From Marsupella aquatica (lineage: Eukaryota; Marchantiophyta): 64,000 nt of DNA. Positions 8,878 through 22,512 of the stretch are shown piece by piece. The notes under the pieces were generated by a model. It was given only the letters and a program-made list of their open reading frames with translations, searched no databases and was not told the DNA's origin. Position 1 is the stretch's first letter; each line of letters starts with the position of its first letter. Both the position numbers and the translations under genes were made by a program. The stretch lies in NCBI GenBank assembly GCA_973895155.1, contig OZ316892.1, positions 992,001 to 1,056,000 of the forward strand, written 5' to 3'.

Positions 8878-11259
8878 ACAACGGATATCCAGAGGCTAAC
8901 GTTCAACCAACGTAAGAAAGCAGTGAGAGAAAGGGAGTGTCAAATTTCGAAAGAATATCGGACCTGCTGCGCTTCCGCAATTTGCACCTCTTCAAAATCC
9001 ACAGCTTCAACACTTTCTCAAATCGCACGACTTAATGACGGTAATATAGTGAGAAGGACAAAAGATGCGATGAAAAGCAGATGAACGTTCCACTCGAGGA
9101 GGTCAGATTCACAGAGGATCGAAGAGCGCAGAGTTAGCAACACCGTAAACTTCGAATCAGAATTTGCTGTACTCTTTATCAAATTACGCAACTCGAAACT
9201 CCCGATCACGGACAAATCTGAAGGTAGAAAATCTGAAAAACATTCGTCTTAGAACTGTAGGGGAAAACATGGGTGCACGTCAGACGAGCCAAAAAACTAC
9301 GAAGCACAATACAACTGCAGCAGAAGATCCATCGTCAAGAAATAGTCGAACTAAGCAGATGTCTATTCATGGAGGTCACGCACTAGTCATGCTGATATCA
9401 GAGACCGGCTCTAAAATTGGTATTTTATGAAGGAGGAGCATGACATGTTCATATATAGTACAATCAGTACCAGCGATGCCATTTTCTGTTCCGCTCAAGA
9501 TGCCACTATGAAACGTTTAACTATTGCTTGTATTTTAAATGAAGAAAAGTAAGCTAATTAAGAAGGGCATTGTACTCCCAATTTGAAACACAGTGATCGA
9601 TCGAAAGATTATTCTTGTAAGGGGAGAGAGGCGAAAGGGATCCTACGGGGATGCATTGCTCGTCTTTTGAACATCATAATATATCAAAGAGTACGTATTA
9701 ACGAGTACTTTAGAGAATCGAACATAAATATATACAAAAGAAGAAATTAGGAAAGATACAATGGAAACTCCACTTCACTCCAGTCGTAGTCGGGCTTCAA
9801 TTTGCATGTCTCAGGAAATCAGAAAACAATCGGTGGGAATCCAAATCCGACCAGCACGATCTGGTTCTCTAGATGCGACACCTAAAGTCATAAGATGTGA
9901 CTGAGTGCACCTTAGGTCACGATCACGAGAAAACCTCATATATAACCAACTACTTATCCACCAGTGCGAGCCCAAAAATATTTAATGTGGGATTTCAAGA
10001 GATGACCAACTCAAGTCCAAAAAATTGTGTTGTAAATTTAAAAACTTGGAAAACAAGGTACTGCAGCTAAGACTGAAGGTAGACAACAGGGAGATCAATT
10101 TTTTTATTCTAAAAACATGCTAGTCTCTGACGAAATTATATACAAGAAGGGATGCTGAAGGTCTCTTGTCACATGACAGGGCCATTGTTAATTCATAACA
10201 GATTTGAATGGCGTGGAATTCAGATGTCATTATCAAGCTCTAATCTAGATAAGACATCCAACAGTATTCTGGAGAATCATTGTTACACTGGTCGGCATTT
10301 GCTTGCATGTCTAGTCTTTGGCCAACTACTTCCAGACGCCATCATTCACCTCATGCACGGCCGGTACCCAACAATGTGAGATCATTCTGCTGTTATATAT
10401 ATAGATTTCGGTACAAAGATAGTTCTTGTACTTCCTGTTTCGACGAACTGACTGGAGGGATTAGCTAAGGGGAAAGATTAATAGATCGTAGCAAGATTTT
10501 CACGAACAGACTCTGGTCACGCGGGCCAACGCGCATACATAAGGGACTCAAGGTGATACAATTGAGATTCCACTAGCCTATGGATGGCATCGGGCAGTTT
10601 CTGCGCTTATCGCATGGGATATCTCTGAACTGCGGCGGAAATGGAGCTAGGGTCCGACAGGTTCCGGTTCAGATCTTTCAAAAACAGAAGCTTTGGAAAT
10701 GGATCGACATCAATTCCCAATCCCTTCAGACATTCCACAGCAATTTGCTTTGCATCGATCAGTTAGAGGAGAAGCAATATTCTCAAACAAATGGTTGTTA
10801 ACAAAATAGAATCTACGAGTTACTGGAAAAAGAAATTAAATAAGTAACATGAACGAGGAGAAGATGTACGTTTCAGGTTTTTCACTGTGCTCATCTTGCA
10901 CTTGATGTAAACCATAAAGTTTTTTCCTAAGAGGAGATCGAATAATATGTACTTAGTTTTTGTCGCTAGCTGCGTGGTCTTAACGGAAAAAATGATCCAC
11001 GGTGAAATAGGGCATTTAAGTTGATATAAAGTGACTCCTCGAGGGATTCCTTATATATGTAAAGAATCAAATGGATTATTGGAGCAGTCATAGCTCGCTT
11101 AGAAGAATACAGTCCGGGGCTGATAGGAGTCTCCCTTAAAGCACTCCCGGACCTGGTAAAATGGGTATTACTCGAGGTATTACTATCTGCTCCCTAATCG
11201 AAATCGATAACCGAGGAATCTACTCTTTAAAGGGATCGTATATATATCTCCTTTAAACT
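8878..11259. other. Intergenic stretch, no recognised gene
   Basis: Short open frames on both strands (for example 10152-10379 and 10580-10801) resemble nothing I know. This interval lies between the 5' side of the TPD1-like gene and the 3' end of the IDM1-like gene, and should contain the latter's 3' UTR next to 11260. I see no repeats or RNA genes. Confidence 0.3.
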
Positions 11260-13753
11260 CTAATCGATGGTCTTCCATAACAGTGTTCTCCCTTCTAGTG
11301 TCATCAAATTACACTCCAGCAGAGATCTCTTAGTCTTATGGTTGACTCGTTGGAACGAATGTTTTGATGTCCACATAGCCAGGAACTCTGGTGGCGAATG
11401 TACAACCAGATATTGTACTCCAATACCTTTCAGCATCTGTAACATGAAACAAGAGATGAATTATAATGTTGTGAAAGAAAATAGCATTGATATGTCGATA
11501 TGGTGATTCCATGATTTTTGAAGTTTAACCTCCATGAACAAGAACAAATAAAAATAGGGCCTAAATATGATTACGCAAATAAAATAATCCGCTAGGTAAC
11601 CAAATCAAGCCATGCGCAAACTGAGGGAGAACCAAATAAGACGTAGAGGGGCATTCTTCAAACACATTTTCCCGTACATTGTCTAATCGGGAATATCAGA
11701 CCTTTTGCAAGCCATTCATAAGTTTGGTACAGCAGCCATTTCCCCGATCAGGCTTTGAGGTTGTGATGAAGGGCATCTCTGCCACCTTTTTGCCATGAAT
11801 CCTGTCCAGAGAATGAGATATTAATTAAGTTTAGAAAGATGCACAACTCGGAAAAGCATTGATTGTATGAAGCAAGGACCCCATTAACTTAATTGATTGA
11901 TAGTAAACTGCTATAGGGTCTTTAAAACCAGGAACGAGCTATGATTTACCTAATGATAGCAATTGATATTACTCTTGAGATTACTCGACGATCATCGGCA
12001 CGTTCCTCAAGTAAGAAGGTGTAGAATCCAATGTGGTTCAAAACCTCCCCCGTGGATCCGGAAGCACCCTTTGGATCTGAATATAACATACTGTGAAATA
12101 GGCTTGCCTGGTTCCTGCTCTTATTCCCTTCCATAAAACTTTTCTCCAAAAGTTTGAATGTGGCAAACAATCTGGTAGCTTCAGCTGCTTTTCTTGTTTC
12201 TAAGGTGTACAAAGTTGAGGCATCACCATAAAAAAAAACACTATCATCTTGGTCACCACTCAACCGGAGTACAGTTATTGGATGCGGATCATTTGGAGGG
12301 AGAGTTAGCTCAATGATTTTTTTCAGGATCTCAAATGTCTGGAAAAACAATATAAATTAAGTAAGCCGTCAAGCCGAATGCAAATCTTGTCTGCGTCATC
12401 ATAAATCTCTGCATGCTCCCTAATTGAAATTGACTGAATCTTCAAAGATTTATACTAAAGTTACCTTTTCACAGTCCTTGGAGCAGAACCATTTAAAATC
12501 AACACTGTAACGGAAATCTCCTCTGTCCAACACGCAACCCATATGATCTAAACATTTCCAGACTTGGCATGTTAGAATGCGTGACTGTGTAAAGGAGACA
12601 AAGTCATCACTGATGGTGATCGATATGACTTAGCTACTACTAGGAATTTCTGATAGGTTTTCATCAACTTGCTGCAATCCCTGGACAGGAGCAATCGGCT
12701 CTAATCAGTAAGGACACTGGTTATCAAGCAATAAATATTTTCATGTTCTCAATTTTGAAAAGAATTTACTTAACACTGCCAAGCTGCTTTCATTGCCACA
12801 ACCTAACGGAGACCCAAGTTCATTAGTTGATCTAATTCTAAAAATTTGAATGTATCTTTCATTTTCTGCACATAACTCGTGCACGACTTTAGACCAGAAA
12901 AATAAAATCAATTGCCTTCGATGTAGGGTATTGCAGCAAGACGATTTTGAGTGTGAGTAGAATAAACAACAATCATGCTCGACGTATGAAGGACCGTACA
13001 ATAATTATGAGTAAGACGTACATACATTCGTCTCCACACTGCTCACAGAGGACCACATGCGACTCCGCTACATCACTTGTTCGAAGAGGTCCCTTACATA
13101 AACGACAGGTACATTTCGGGCAGTACCACTTAGATGAAGGAATCTGGCAGACATGTGTGAAATATTTAGCGTCACATGAGGATCACGTCAAGCGTTTCAC
13201 TTATTTCATAGCTAGCTAGATGCATTTTAACGGGTTAGTGAGTCTTTCAGAACAGTGAAGAAATGGTACACCATGATACCTGGAATGGTAAGCATTGGGT
13301 ATGAAAGGCTGCAGGACAGTTTGGTGTTCTGCAGAAAGTGAGCTCTCCTTCTCTCGAACAAAAATTGCATGTGTGTCCCTTGCTTTCATCAGTGGAACAA
13401 AAGGTCAAAGCAGTCGAGCTTTGGTCTCTGGAACTATGCCGAGAAACTTTTAGTTCTTCTTTCAGCACCGCCAAAGACTTTCCAGATCCATTCAGTAAAA
13501 ATATAAACCTGCTTCCCTTTTTAAGCTTGGAACCAGCATGCAATTCAAAATCGCTTAATGAGAATACCTCCTTGTGGCATAAGCATTGTATTCCTCCTTC
13601 TCTGGGGTATCCAACCCTTTTGATCTCGTCTTTGATAATATAGGCAAGTAACGAACCTTTCCATAGCTTTCCACCCCCTAAGAGGAGAGGGATCATAGTC
13701 GTCGAAGTCATCTTTGCGGAACCTTGCACTTTTTGTGTTGTCTTCATGACCAT
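11260..13753 (-). CDS. IDM1-like PHD-finger / GNAT histone acetyltransferase-type protein
   Basis: Exons read on the minus strand: 13753-13280, 13143 to about 13018-13026, 12584-12465, 12338-11950, 11801-11702 and 11436-11260. All junctions but one have GT/AG ends and matching phase; the end of exon 2 is unsettled. Domains in order: a Tify-like segment (GGIQCLCHKEVF, FELHAGSKLKKGSRFIFL); a PHD finger (CNFCSREGELTFC, CPAAFHTQC, then KWYCPKCTCRLC across the first intron); a second zinc-binding part (LCEQCGDEC, DFKWFCSKDCEK); and a GNAT fold (IGFYTFLLEERADD, IHGKKVAEMPFI, the acetyl-CoA loop RGNGCC, FLAMWTSKHSF, LEGRTLLWKTID). This is the order of the INCREASED DNA METHYLATION 1 (ROS4) family, nuclear histone acetyltransferases that promote active DNA demethylation in Arabidopsis. 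The N-terminus is short. An acidic stretch (KDDFDDYDPSPLRG) lies in another frame just upstream, separated by a run of five C at 13674-13678. A one-base error or frameshift there would extend the protein to about 13856. Confidence 0.82.
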
Positions 13754-13856
13754 TCTTGTTCTGCTTCCAGGTTCGCCCCCCGCCCCCCCGCACCCCTTTT
13801 TCTTCCTCAGTTCGCTTTACTCCTCGTTGCAACTGAGTTGATGCAATATATATCAC

Positions 13857-16800
13857 TTATGATTGTCTAGTCCACCTGTTCAAAGGAAGGTATATAATAT
13901 AAGACTAAATTAACTAATGCATGTTTGTAGCCACGCTCGTTTTACAAAAGTAGCAGAAATGATTTGATCGAAGTCACGTGAGCTAAGGTAGTCTTTATCA
14001 CTCAAACCACTTTTGTATTAGAGAGTTTAGTCGGTTGCAGGCTTGCAGCACACTATTAAGGGGCAAACTTGAAACGGATCTGAGTGGAAGCAAACAGAAA
14101 TATTATATAATATATCCTGGCCTGCAGATATATGTACTAGCATGAGCACATAGTCACTTAGTACATCTGGTCAAATCGACAAGTTAGTCAGGGCATCTCG
14201 CCCATAGAACAGGTCGTGTGAGTAGACATTGCTGCCGGGCACCTTACATCGCTATCATACACAAATATTCCATGCAAGACATATATACAGTCATGCCCTG
14301 GTTTCACACCAATAAGTACCATTAATAAGTTGAACGAATTCCATCATTCTGTTAGCCCCGTGGGAATCAGAAATACTCACTAGAGAGCAAACAATCTGCT
14401 CCAGATGAATGACAATGCCGGGGACATACAATGCTCCATCCAACAACTTTATGCTACTTATAGCCCACAAATATCTTCGAGGCTCAACTTGAGGAGATGA
14501 GCCACAACAAACACTAAGCCTAGCTTATATGCTTTCTAAGCCATACTTTCTAAGTCATACCACACACTGGCCTCCTCTCACAGGCAAATTGCGGGGCGAG
14601 GCAGAGTGCCCATTCTCACCAGCTAATGAGGATAAAGATAGAGTGACCAGTCACTATTTTTAACCGGTGACGATGGAGTGGCACAGAAGGGAGAACCTAC
14701 TTAGCCAGGTCATCCAAGCCCTATCAGGTCACTCTGACCTGTTACCCTCGGGGATCTCACTATGTGGAGCCTCATATCCAGTAGGCCTTATGGAGCCTCT
14801 CATCCAAAATTTTGAATTTGAATTTTTTTATATCTACTAATTGGGAAAATCTTCGTTTAGAAGTGATCGAGACCCACCAGCGACCTTACGTGCATGCTAA
14901 CGTACGTGGCATCTGATGATTGTAATCTAGCAAGCTACCTAACATGTATAATAATCTAGCAAGCTACCTAACATAATGCGGTCTCAATTAGATTTTCTGA
15001 TTAATTGATTAGTTTAATGATCCTAATAATTTGTGTAACGGTAGTGCAAGAGTAGTTCTTGGTCAGTTGGTCCAGAATTGCACCACCTTATATTCTAGAA
15101 AAACGCTCTCCCACGATAGAGTTTCACATATCACTCCTTGATGAGCGGATTAAAGACTATGTAAATTGACTATGTCACTACGTGATTGATTGTCCAGGAA
15201 TCATCAAACCTCTCCTTAGCATCCCTTTAGGAGCTCAATCTTGAACCTTAATTAGCGCTCGACAAAAGGCCAGAACACATTGTCCTGAGCTGAGAGCACT
15301 CGTTGTCCTTCGATCAAATTGAATCTCTATTGCACTGGATATTGGAGACCTAGCTCACCTAAGTGATATGTGACTTCCTTGTCCATGTTTTCTCTGTTGC
15401 TTCCTCGGTCCCGTCATTTAATTCTAGACAATCGATACGGAAGTCTCAAATGTGCTCTGCTCGAACACAATGTTAACCTCACGAATCGCCAAGAATGTAG
15501 GCAACATGTTCAGCAGTCACTTTACAGTTCCACAATCGATCACTTCAAGGCCTAGCCTCTCTCCGGCCAATCAATTTGACATGGATTAATACTTAACTTC
15601 TGTGGACCTCAATCGTTTCACGTCCATATTCATTGAGGGTAGGTGCGTACTCAATGGAAACTGACACGGAGTTTGCCAACGGAATTTCCTTACAAGCGGT
15701 ACGGCCCTGCCAGATAGACTTTCCCAATAACACAGTTGTGACCTCTTACGAAAGTTGTTCCACGGAAGACATTGCCGGATTTGAGAGCTCTTCAGGTTAG
15801 GGTTTACTGAAACGCGTGTACTCGATAAAAAATGCCACGGGTTCCTAAGTTAATCCTTAAATACTGTCGAGCTCCTCAAAATGGAGTAACTTCAAAATGG
15901 AGTAAATGGAGTTCGCATGTGAATTTCACAAAATAAAACCTAGGTAAAATCAAGAAAATCCAGGCCCTGACATTTTAGGGTTAAGGGTTTAATTTGAATG
16001 AGAGGGATGGATCAGTGTGAGATCACCATTCAGTAGAATTACAATTATATATGTGAGCTGCCGAAGCTAGCTAGGAAGAGATGCTTTGTGAAGCTAGTCC
16101 TAAACTAGCTCTGCACCAATGAGGACCTGTTCGTAGAGCTGTTTAAGTAAAATTGAAATAGGTCCACCATAATGTAACTGGACGGAGAAAGATGACAGGA
16201 AATATATCACAGGTAGTCCGACAACGTCAATTGTACGCGGTGTTCTTGTTCTACCAAATTAAGAGGAATTGGATTGAAGCCTTCGCTGGTCAGTAACACT
16301 TCAGTCACATGCATGCCAGGCAGCTATTAGTCAGTTACTCCACTGTCAGTGATTAGCGCGCTTGCCTGACTATTGAAGTACATACGTTACTTGTCTGAGA
16401 AGCCATGGCAATCCAACTAGCCAACCCATCCTTTCGCCAGTCCAAAACTCAGTACATAAGAATCTGGTGGTAGATTATCGCCCTAAAGCTGAAGGTGTTG
16501 GTGACTGAATGAGTAACGATCGATGAGCAACACACAGCCCCGCCGGCGCCTACAAATGTTGCATTGCTAGCTGTCTCGTTCATACTGGAGTCAATCGCCT
16601 CGTTTCCCCGTTCGTTTCTTGATCCGACTGGAGGTAGCTCGGATCAGAGTAGTGGTCCATCGTCTCACAAAGTGTGCTGGATCGATTTGTGTGAATTGCT
16701 TGTCGCAGATAGGGTTTAGGATGCATGCCTGACGCACCTGTAGTTTGGGTATATCTACGAAAACTGACTGAATGTTAAGACTGTTTCTTGATAAGAACCG

Positions 16801-16866
16801 CAGGGAATTCAGTACTTGACTCTACCGGATTACTTCGAAGGCTGCATTACTTTATAGCTAGACAAC
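13857..16866. other. Three-kilobase stretch with no recognised gene
   Basis: There is no convincing coding region; the only open frame over 60 codons (15370-15555) has no family resemblance. A 23-bp unit TAATCTAGCAAGCTACCTAA(CAT) occurs at 14923-14945 and 14952-14974. The text resembles decayed repeat DNA, but I cannot assign it. The promoter of the next gene would lie at its right end; CTTTATAG sits just before the ATG at 16867. Confidence 0.35.
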
Positions 16867-17436
16867 ATGTTTTCCTTTCTGCGGACGGCCTTGGTGTGCT
16901 GCAAATCTCCAAGTCCAGCCGTTCCGAAAAGCTCAGAATACAACATAACTGATCAAACTCAGCTTGAGGACGAGTTGAGGCCGATTTTGCGAAAGGACTC
17001 AAAACCTCACAAAATGAAACAGAAGCTGAAGATGGTGAGATTTGCTTTACAGGACAGCGCCCAAGATGACGATGTGATTACAGAAGGAAGAATTGAGCAA
17101 GACAATCATTTGGTGAGAATGGATACGGGAATGACGTTGGATCCATCCATGAACCCCGCCAAGTACAAAGCTCTGGACCGATCCAATTCATGGCTGAAAC
17201 TGCCAAAACTAGGCACTCACTGGAGTTTCTCGAGGCCCCGAGTTCATCTCTATGTGAGAGACTTTTCTTACACAGAATTGACTCTTCGAAGGAGATCTTC
17301 TGCGCGGGTTTCTACATGGCGAAAATATTTACTCAGAGCTGAGTGCAGTTGTCAGACAACTCCCGAGAAGTTCCTCACCAGGGACAATCCACTCTTTGTG
17401 CCTGTGCAAAATCCAGGATCTATCTACCGACGGTGA
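16867..17436 (+). CDS. Hypothetical single-exon protein, 189 aa
   Basis: A clean ATG-to-TGA frame of 189 codons sits in an otherwise stop-rich stretch. I do not recognise the family. The N-terminus is short, hydrophobic and cysteine-containing (MFSFLRTALVCC). Residues 38-58 hold PILRKDSK and, a little later, KMVRFALQD. This resembles the short basic PIL(K/R)...VRFA motif seen in several plant proteins of unknown role and in some phosphatase-binding segments. The C-terminal third is basic and serine-rich. No transmembrane segment or repeats are visible. No other frame in this interval is as long. It could still be a chance ORF. Confidence 0.42.
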   Translation: MFSFLRTALVCCKSPSPAVPKSSEYNITDQTQLEDELRPILRKDSKPHKMKQKLKMVRFALQDSAQDDDVITEGRIEQDNHLVRMDTGMTLDPSMNPAKYKALDRSNSWLKLPKLGTHWSFSRPRVHLYVRDFSYTELTLRRRSSARVSTWRKYLLRAECSCQTTPEKFLTRDNPLFVPVQNPGSIYRR

Positions 17437-20400
17437 GCAGTGGACAAATTCACTCAAGGCCGGAAGGAGATGCCACCTCTCCCTAAGTGATTGCCTGCAA
17501 ATATCACCCATCAAGATGTGGTGGCTATTCGCCAAATTCCACATATCGATGTGATGTATATATAGAGACTGTCGATCCCTTCCGCCATTGCAGCCAGCCA
17601 AAGCCCATGGCTGCTCCTAACGTGACGGACTCGTCTCTGGACTCGAAGACAGTAACGGATTCACAAAATCTTGGTAACCTTGGCGTCAAACGTGAGCTGA
17701 CGAGTGGAAGGTCTTTGATATGTGTGCCCGGGTATGTGTGGCGGTGAGGGTTTTTTGTGAGGAGAGTATTCTGAGTTGGAGCGGAGTAAGACTAATTATG
17801 GAGCTTGACTGACCTTGAGTTGGCTCATGAAAACAATTTCCCTTTTCAGAAGTTTTGGACTCGTATATAAAGTTGTGTTGTCTACTTTTCCCGTAAGATA
17901 TTGTAACAAGAATTTCTCAAGAGTAGAGTTTCGACAATGCATGAAAGGTTTGCAATATGCTTCTTTAGCTTTAGATCCTGTGTTGTTTACAGAAAGGGAC
18001 ATTGGTCGATCGTATTAATTCATAGACTACCAAGGGCGAGGAGCTGTATAGAGTAGTCTTTATTAGTGGTCACATACCTTGTGACTTTCACCATTGATTG
18101 TTCAATACATTCCCACTAGTTTTGTTTAGAACACCCGCCGAACACCCGCGCCGGAAAACTCTTCGAAGGCAAAAACATAATTATTGGATTTGCATTCAAG
18201 AAAACGAAAGAAAAAAAAACCCATCAAAGTCTGGGTCAGTTTCAAGATTCAAAACAACTGTCAACAAGTTTTACGGTAAACTAACCATCATGTTACTACT
18301 GGACAAATTAAAACCTTTATGTTTATACTTTACCATGGTTAAGTTTAACACAGTACAATGATTACAAACTAACCATCGTTAACCTCAGAACATATTAAAG
18401 ATCGTGCCGTGCCCAAATCATTCTTGGGAATTCCAATTGGTATTATTCTCTTGCACTAACCTGGCTTTGGAAATAAAATTACCCGCCACAGCCATTTTCT
18501 TGGGGGTTGCACTACATGGCCTGCAATGTTTTGAGGTCTTGTATACTCTAAAATTTAAGGAAAAAAGTATTTAAAAAAAATTCTATATTAGTTTGAAATA
18601 TATTTGGAATATTCCAAAATTGGTCCTAAATTGGTTAAAATATTGATCTGTACTAGAGGAGTTGGCCTTGTGTTACCATTAGTAGTAATTATAGCTTCAA
18701 GGCCAAGCCCTCTATCCAACTACCTTCGTCAGCCCATACCGTTCAAGCTCTGTTCATTTATGGTTGATCTTTAATTTGATGCTAGCTTGAATGTGTGCTG
18801 ATGAATATACTCAGATAGGGAGAACTCTGACTTCGTTTCTTTAGGAGAGTCTACACCTATGTTGAGAACAGTCATATATAAAAGTTCCCTTAAATCAACA
18901 GTTGTAAGTTTCTATCACTCTTTCCATATCAAGAGTTGGTGACATCAAGAGTTCTCTCTAAACATCATCAGTGTGTGTATAATTATCAAGAGTTGCTGAT
19001 ATCGCTCCCCAGCCTTCCTTTGACATCATTGATGGGAGCCGTCCTTTAAAAGACACAGGGAATTGTTTTAGCTGACTCTGTCCCATTTGCCAACCTGTAG
19101 CCTCTTGAGTCCCAGTGTACTTGGATCTTCTAAGTAGAGTATTCTCTGGCCGGGAAGAAGCGTGATGCAAATTCCGTAAAGCTTTACAGAGTAAGGATTT
19201 ACAGTTTTCTCGTACGTACCTTCCCACACAAACAAGTAAACTAGTGCCGAGCTCGGTTTGCAGGGAAATATCATAAAGAGTACTAGTTGCGATCTGCCCT
19301 GATAGAACTTCGTGCGCCATCATCTGGCTCATCTTCTGTGTCCGGGTCTCGATAGACAGACCCTCGGCGTTATTAGTATTTCCTGTACTACGTACTTTTA
19401 TGCATGATCGTACGAGAATTCTCTTGCACCGTCGAGACAGTGTGGTCCCCAGCTTCGATTCCCCGTCGTCACCTAATTAAGCCATCTGAGTTGAGCAGGC
19501 CACCGCAGTGGACAAAAGCAGGTACCAATGTGAAGTGCGGGGTGAAGTGCACTCCTGTTTAGTGGGTTGAAGACATTATCGTCAAGATACTTGAATTGTC
19601 ATAAACTAGTTTCCCCTAGCTGATTGAGCATTCCGTCAGCTATTTAGAATTTTAGAAAGCTTTGTAAGTCCTCTGATTGTACTCCTCGCGGCTGCCCATG
19701 AACTCCGAAAAACATGAATGTCTCAGTCTCCCCTTTGTCTATCTGCATCCTCCATTCAGGGAGGTGTCATATCTGTGTTGATTCTTCTGAATTGATTCCC
19801 GGCCCCGTACGTTACACACGGGGTTTCGCTCGGCAATTGAAGCTGGATGACAACTCTAAAGACGTTGTTCGGGTGATCAATAATCTATAAGGAGTTTCTT
19901 TCAAAATTTCTCGGTGCCATCGGACGCTTGCCAGCTCTGGTCGGTCGTCGTGTCCAGATCAGATCTATCAAGGCCGGCAAAGCAGCGTTAGCGCGTGAGT
20001 CATCTTCATTATTGGCACTTCCTCACGCTGGGGTTCATGCATCACGCGGCCGGACATTGCGGGATGTGGCCTTGTAAATTTTGGATCCTCGATACTGTAC
20101 AATTAATAAGTTGTCCGCTTTTTCTCTGCTGTTGATTGCACACGCAGAAATTCGGCAGCAACTACATCTACGGTAGACTCATCCTCCCTCTTTGAGATAT
20201 CAAACTGTTAGACAGATGGTAAGGAAGCTTCTTAGAGAGAAGTACCACATGCACCCACGCATGTTGTCAAACTGATGAAGACAGTGCCAAACTCATCACA
20301 AGAACACAGTACCGTACATATAAGAAAAAGACCAGGGGTGGGAAAAACGAGAGCGGACCACCAATATGGTCCCACCATATGTGGAGCGCTTCTTCTTCTT

Positions 20401-21735
20401 ATATGCTCGAGCCATTTGACTGGGTCCTCCCGGCCCATTATCCATGTTGCACATTCGGTCAAGCTCCTGTATTATTGAATCGTTGAATGCAAGGGACAGA
20501 TTCGCCACGCTGGGAGGTCAAGTGGCCCTCTGCCCCCTTCGACCGGTGGTTTTACGATTGTGACATTAATTACCATGTCAAAGCACACACAGTACTCCAA
20601 GCCGCACAAACCCTTCAGAAACAACGAATTTTGGAGGATAGTCTCGGGGATACTACTGTAGAGGAGGTCTCAGTAACTTAGGCCCGTCGTAAGCTTCAAA
20701 TGGCCAATATTGAATTAAGAGAAAAAAGTCGGGAGATTACTAAAAATTAATTATATCAAAGAACAGAAAGGGACATCCTTCTAGTGTAGTTAGATCTGTG
20801 GACTGTGCTAACTCAAATTGGAGCTTTTGCCTTGCAAATGATTTGACTCCGGAATTATTTTTTTCATCTTGTCGAAAAGGCAAATGAGCTAGGATGAAGA
20901 AAACCTGGAATTTCCTGAGCTTGAAGCTCCCCAAGAATATCTAGGCTGAGATGCGACGAACTCTGTACGCCACATTGTAGTTACCAACAAATAACTGAGT
21001 GACGTTCGATGATCGAAAACTTAGGGCGTAATGTAAGTTGACCAGTACTTTAAACTTAGCTTTGTAATTTTAGCTCAATACACTCCCTCAACTCGATGGA
21101 ATATCCACATTTGTGTGTGAATGAAAATCTTCAAAGTTGTCCAACCTCATTAGACTTCTGACTCCTTGTCATGTATTGAGGTGAATTATATTTCAAGAAC
21201 GACTTGTTCTTAGGTGCACTCTAGTCGATCCCTGCCTTAACTACAAAGTTCTTGTACGCACTTACTAAAATTCGCACTTCAGTAAAAGCTACGGTTGCAT
21301 GAACCCAGATTGCAGCTGAAACAAATGACGCACACAGGAATAAGACTCCGAAAGCTGGAAGACTCCCGACTTGAACTTGTATTTCCTTTTTAATATATCA
21401 ATGGAAATCAGGAGGTCGGGATACAGAGATCAAGTAATATGAATCATTTGGAAAATTTGATCATACGTCGATCAATCCTTTCAATATATCTCACGTGAAG
21501 TGAGAGGTGAAGAGTCAGCATTTGCCAGTCAATACCAACTAACGTGGAAGGGAAGCCTGAGACTTTGAAGTGTCCGCATTGGAATAAGGGCAGCCAAGAG
21601 GAATTGTTTCATTGTCACTTGGCAGTCCTAGGTGTCCATTAAGTCGTAGATTACCGCTGCTATATACGATGTCCCGACAACTTTAACCAAGGAGCTGGGA
21701 TGAAACATAAGTGAACTTGAAACTCGGAATTTGTC
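17437..21735. other. Long stretch with no recognised gene
   Basis: Several 60-125-codon frames occur (18958-19332 minus is the longest) without recognisable domains. Inside that frame, GGAAG before GTACGTAC is a good splice donor and CCGGCCAG before AGAATAC a possible acceptor, so an unrecognised spliced gene at 18950-19330 cannot be excluded. Otherwise I see nothing. Confidence 0.3.
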
Positions 21736-21739
21736 ATTC

Positions 21740-21992
21740 AAATTCTATTCACTTTCAATTCCAGAGTGACAAATTTGCGTTTCAACTTGTGATCAGGTAA
21801 ATTATCACAAATTGAAACTCAAATTCTATTCACTTCAAATTCCAGAGTGACAAATTTGCATTTCAACTTGTGATCAGGTAAATTATCACAAACTGAAACT
21901 CAAATTCTATTCACTTTAAATTCCAGAGTGACAAATTTGCGTTTGAACTTGTGATTAGGTACATTATCACAAATTGAAACTCAAATTTGTCA
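21740..21992. repeat. 81-bp tandem repeat, about three copies
   Basis: The landmark ATTCTATTCACTT recurs at 21742, 21823 and 21904, exactly 81 bp apart, and each copy is followed by CCAGAGTGACAAATTTG. Inside each unit, GTTTCAACTTGTGAT and ATCACAAATTGAAAC form an imperfect dyad with one mismatch, so every unit can fold into a short hairpin. Confidence 0.92.
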
Positions 21993-22512
21993 AGTGTCTG
22001 CCAATTTTTCCGGGTGAAAGACGAGACGAGTCCCAGGCACTGTTTGTGGTTTTGTAAATTGGCTGGAACATAACATCTACACCGTGCACTGTTCCTATAT
22101 TGCAGAAGCAGACAAATGCAATACTTAAACAAAGTCTCGCAAAAATGGGGTATTAAGGAAATGCAAAATGCGCCCCCGGAATTTCAAGTAGAGCAGAAAG
22201 GAAACTTTATTGCGACTCGCAACGCATTGAAAACGGTTCCGAAAGAAAATCAAACATTTTTACAAGTATTCCATCTGAGGGTGTCTTTCATCGATTCATT
22301 CTGGATTTTTCATCCCTCAACGCAAGTTCTCAGCTAACAGTGAGCCCTCTAAACGGACTTTCGACGACGTTCGGGCTAGAAGACTTTGCTTAGCTATTTA
22401 TCTACCTCTTCCAGTAGTAATTGAGGTCAATTTAACAAGCTTTCAAGCATACTTCCCGCTATCCGGGACCATCAGTTCGTGACCCCGGCTGTACAGAATC
22501 TCGTCCGGTTAT
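21993..22512. other. Region 3' of the dehydrin-like gene
   Basis: No separate gene is recognised. The right end should be the 3' UTR of the minus-strand dehydrin-like gene that stops at 22513. Confidence 0.35.
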
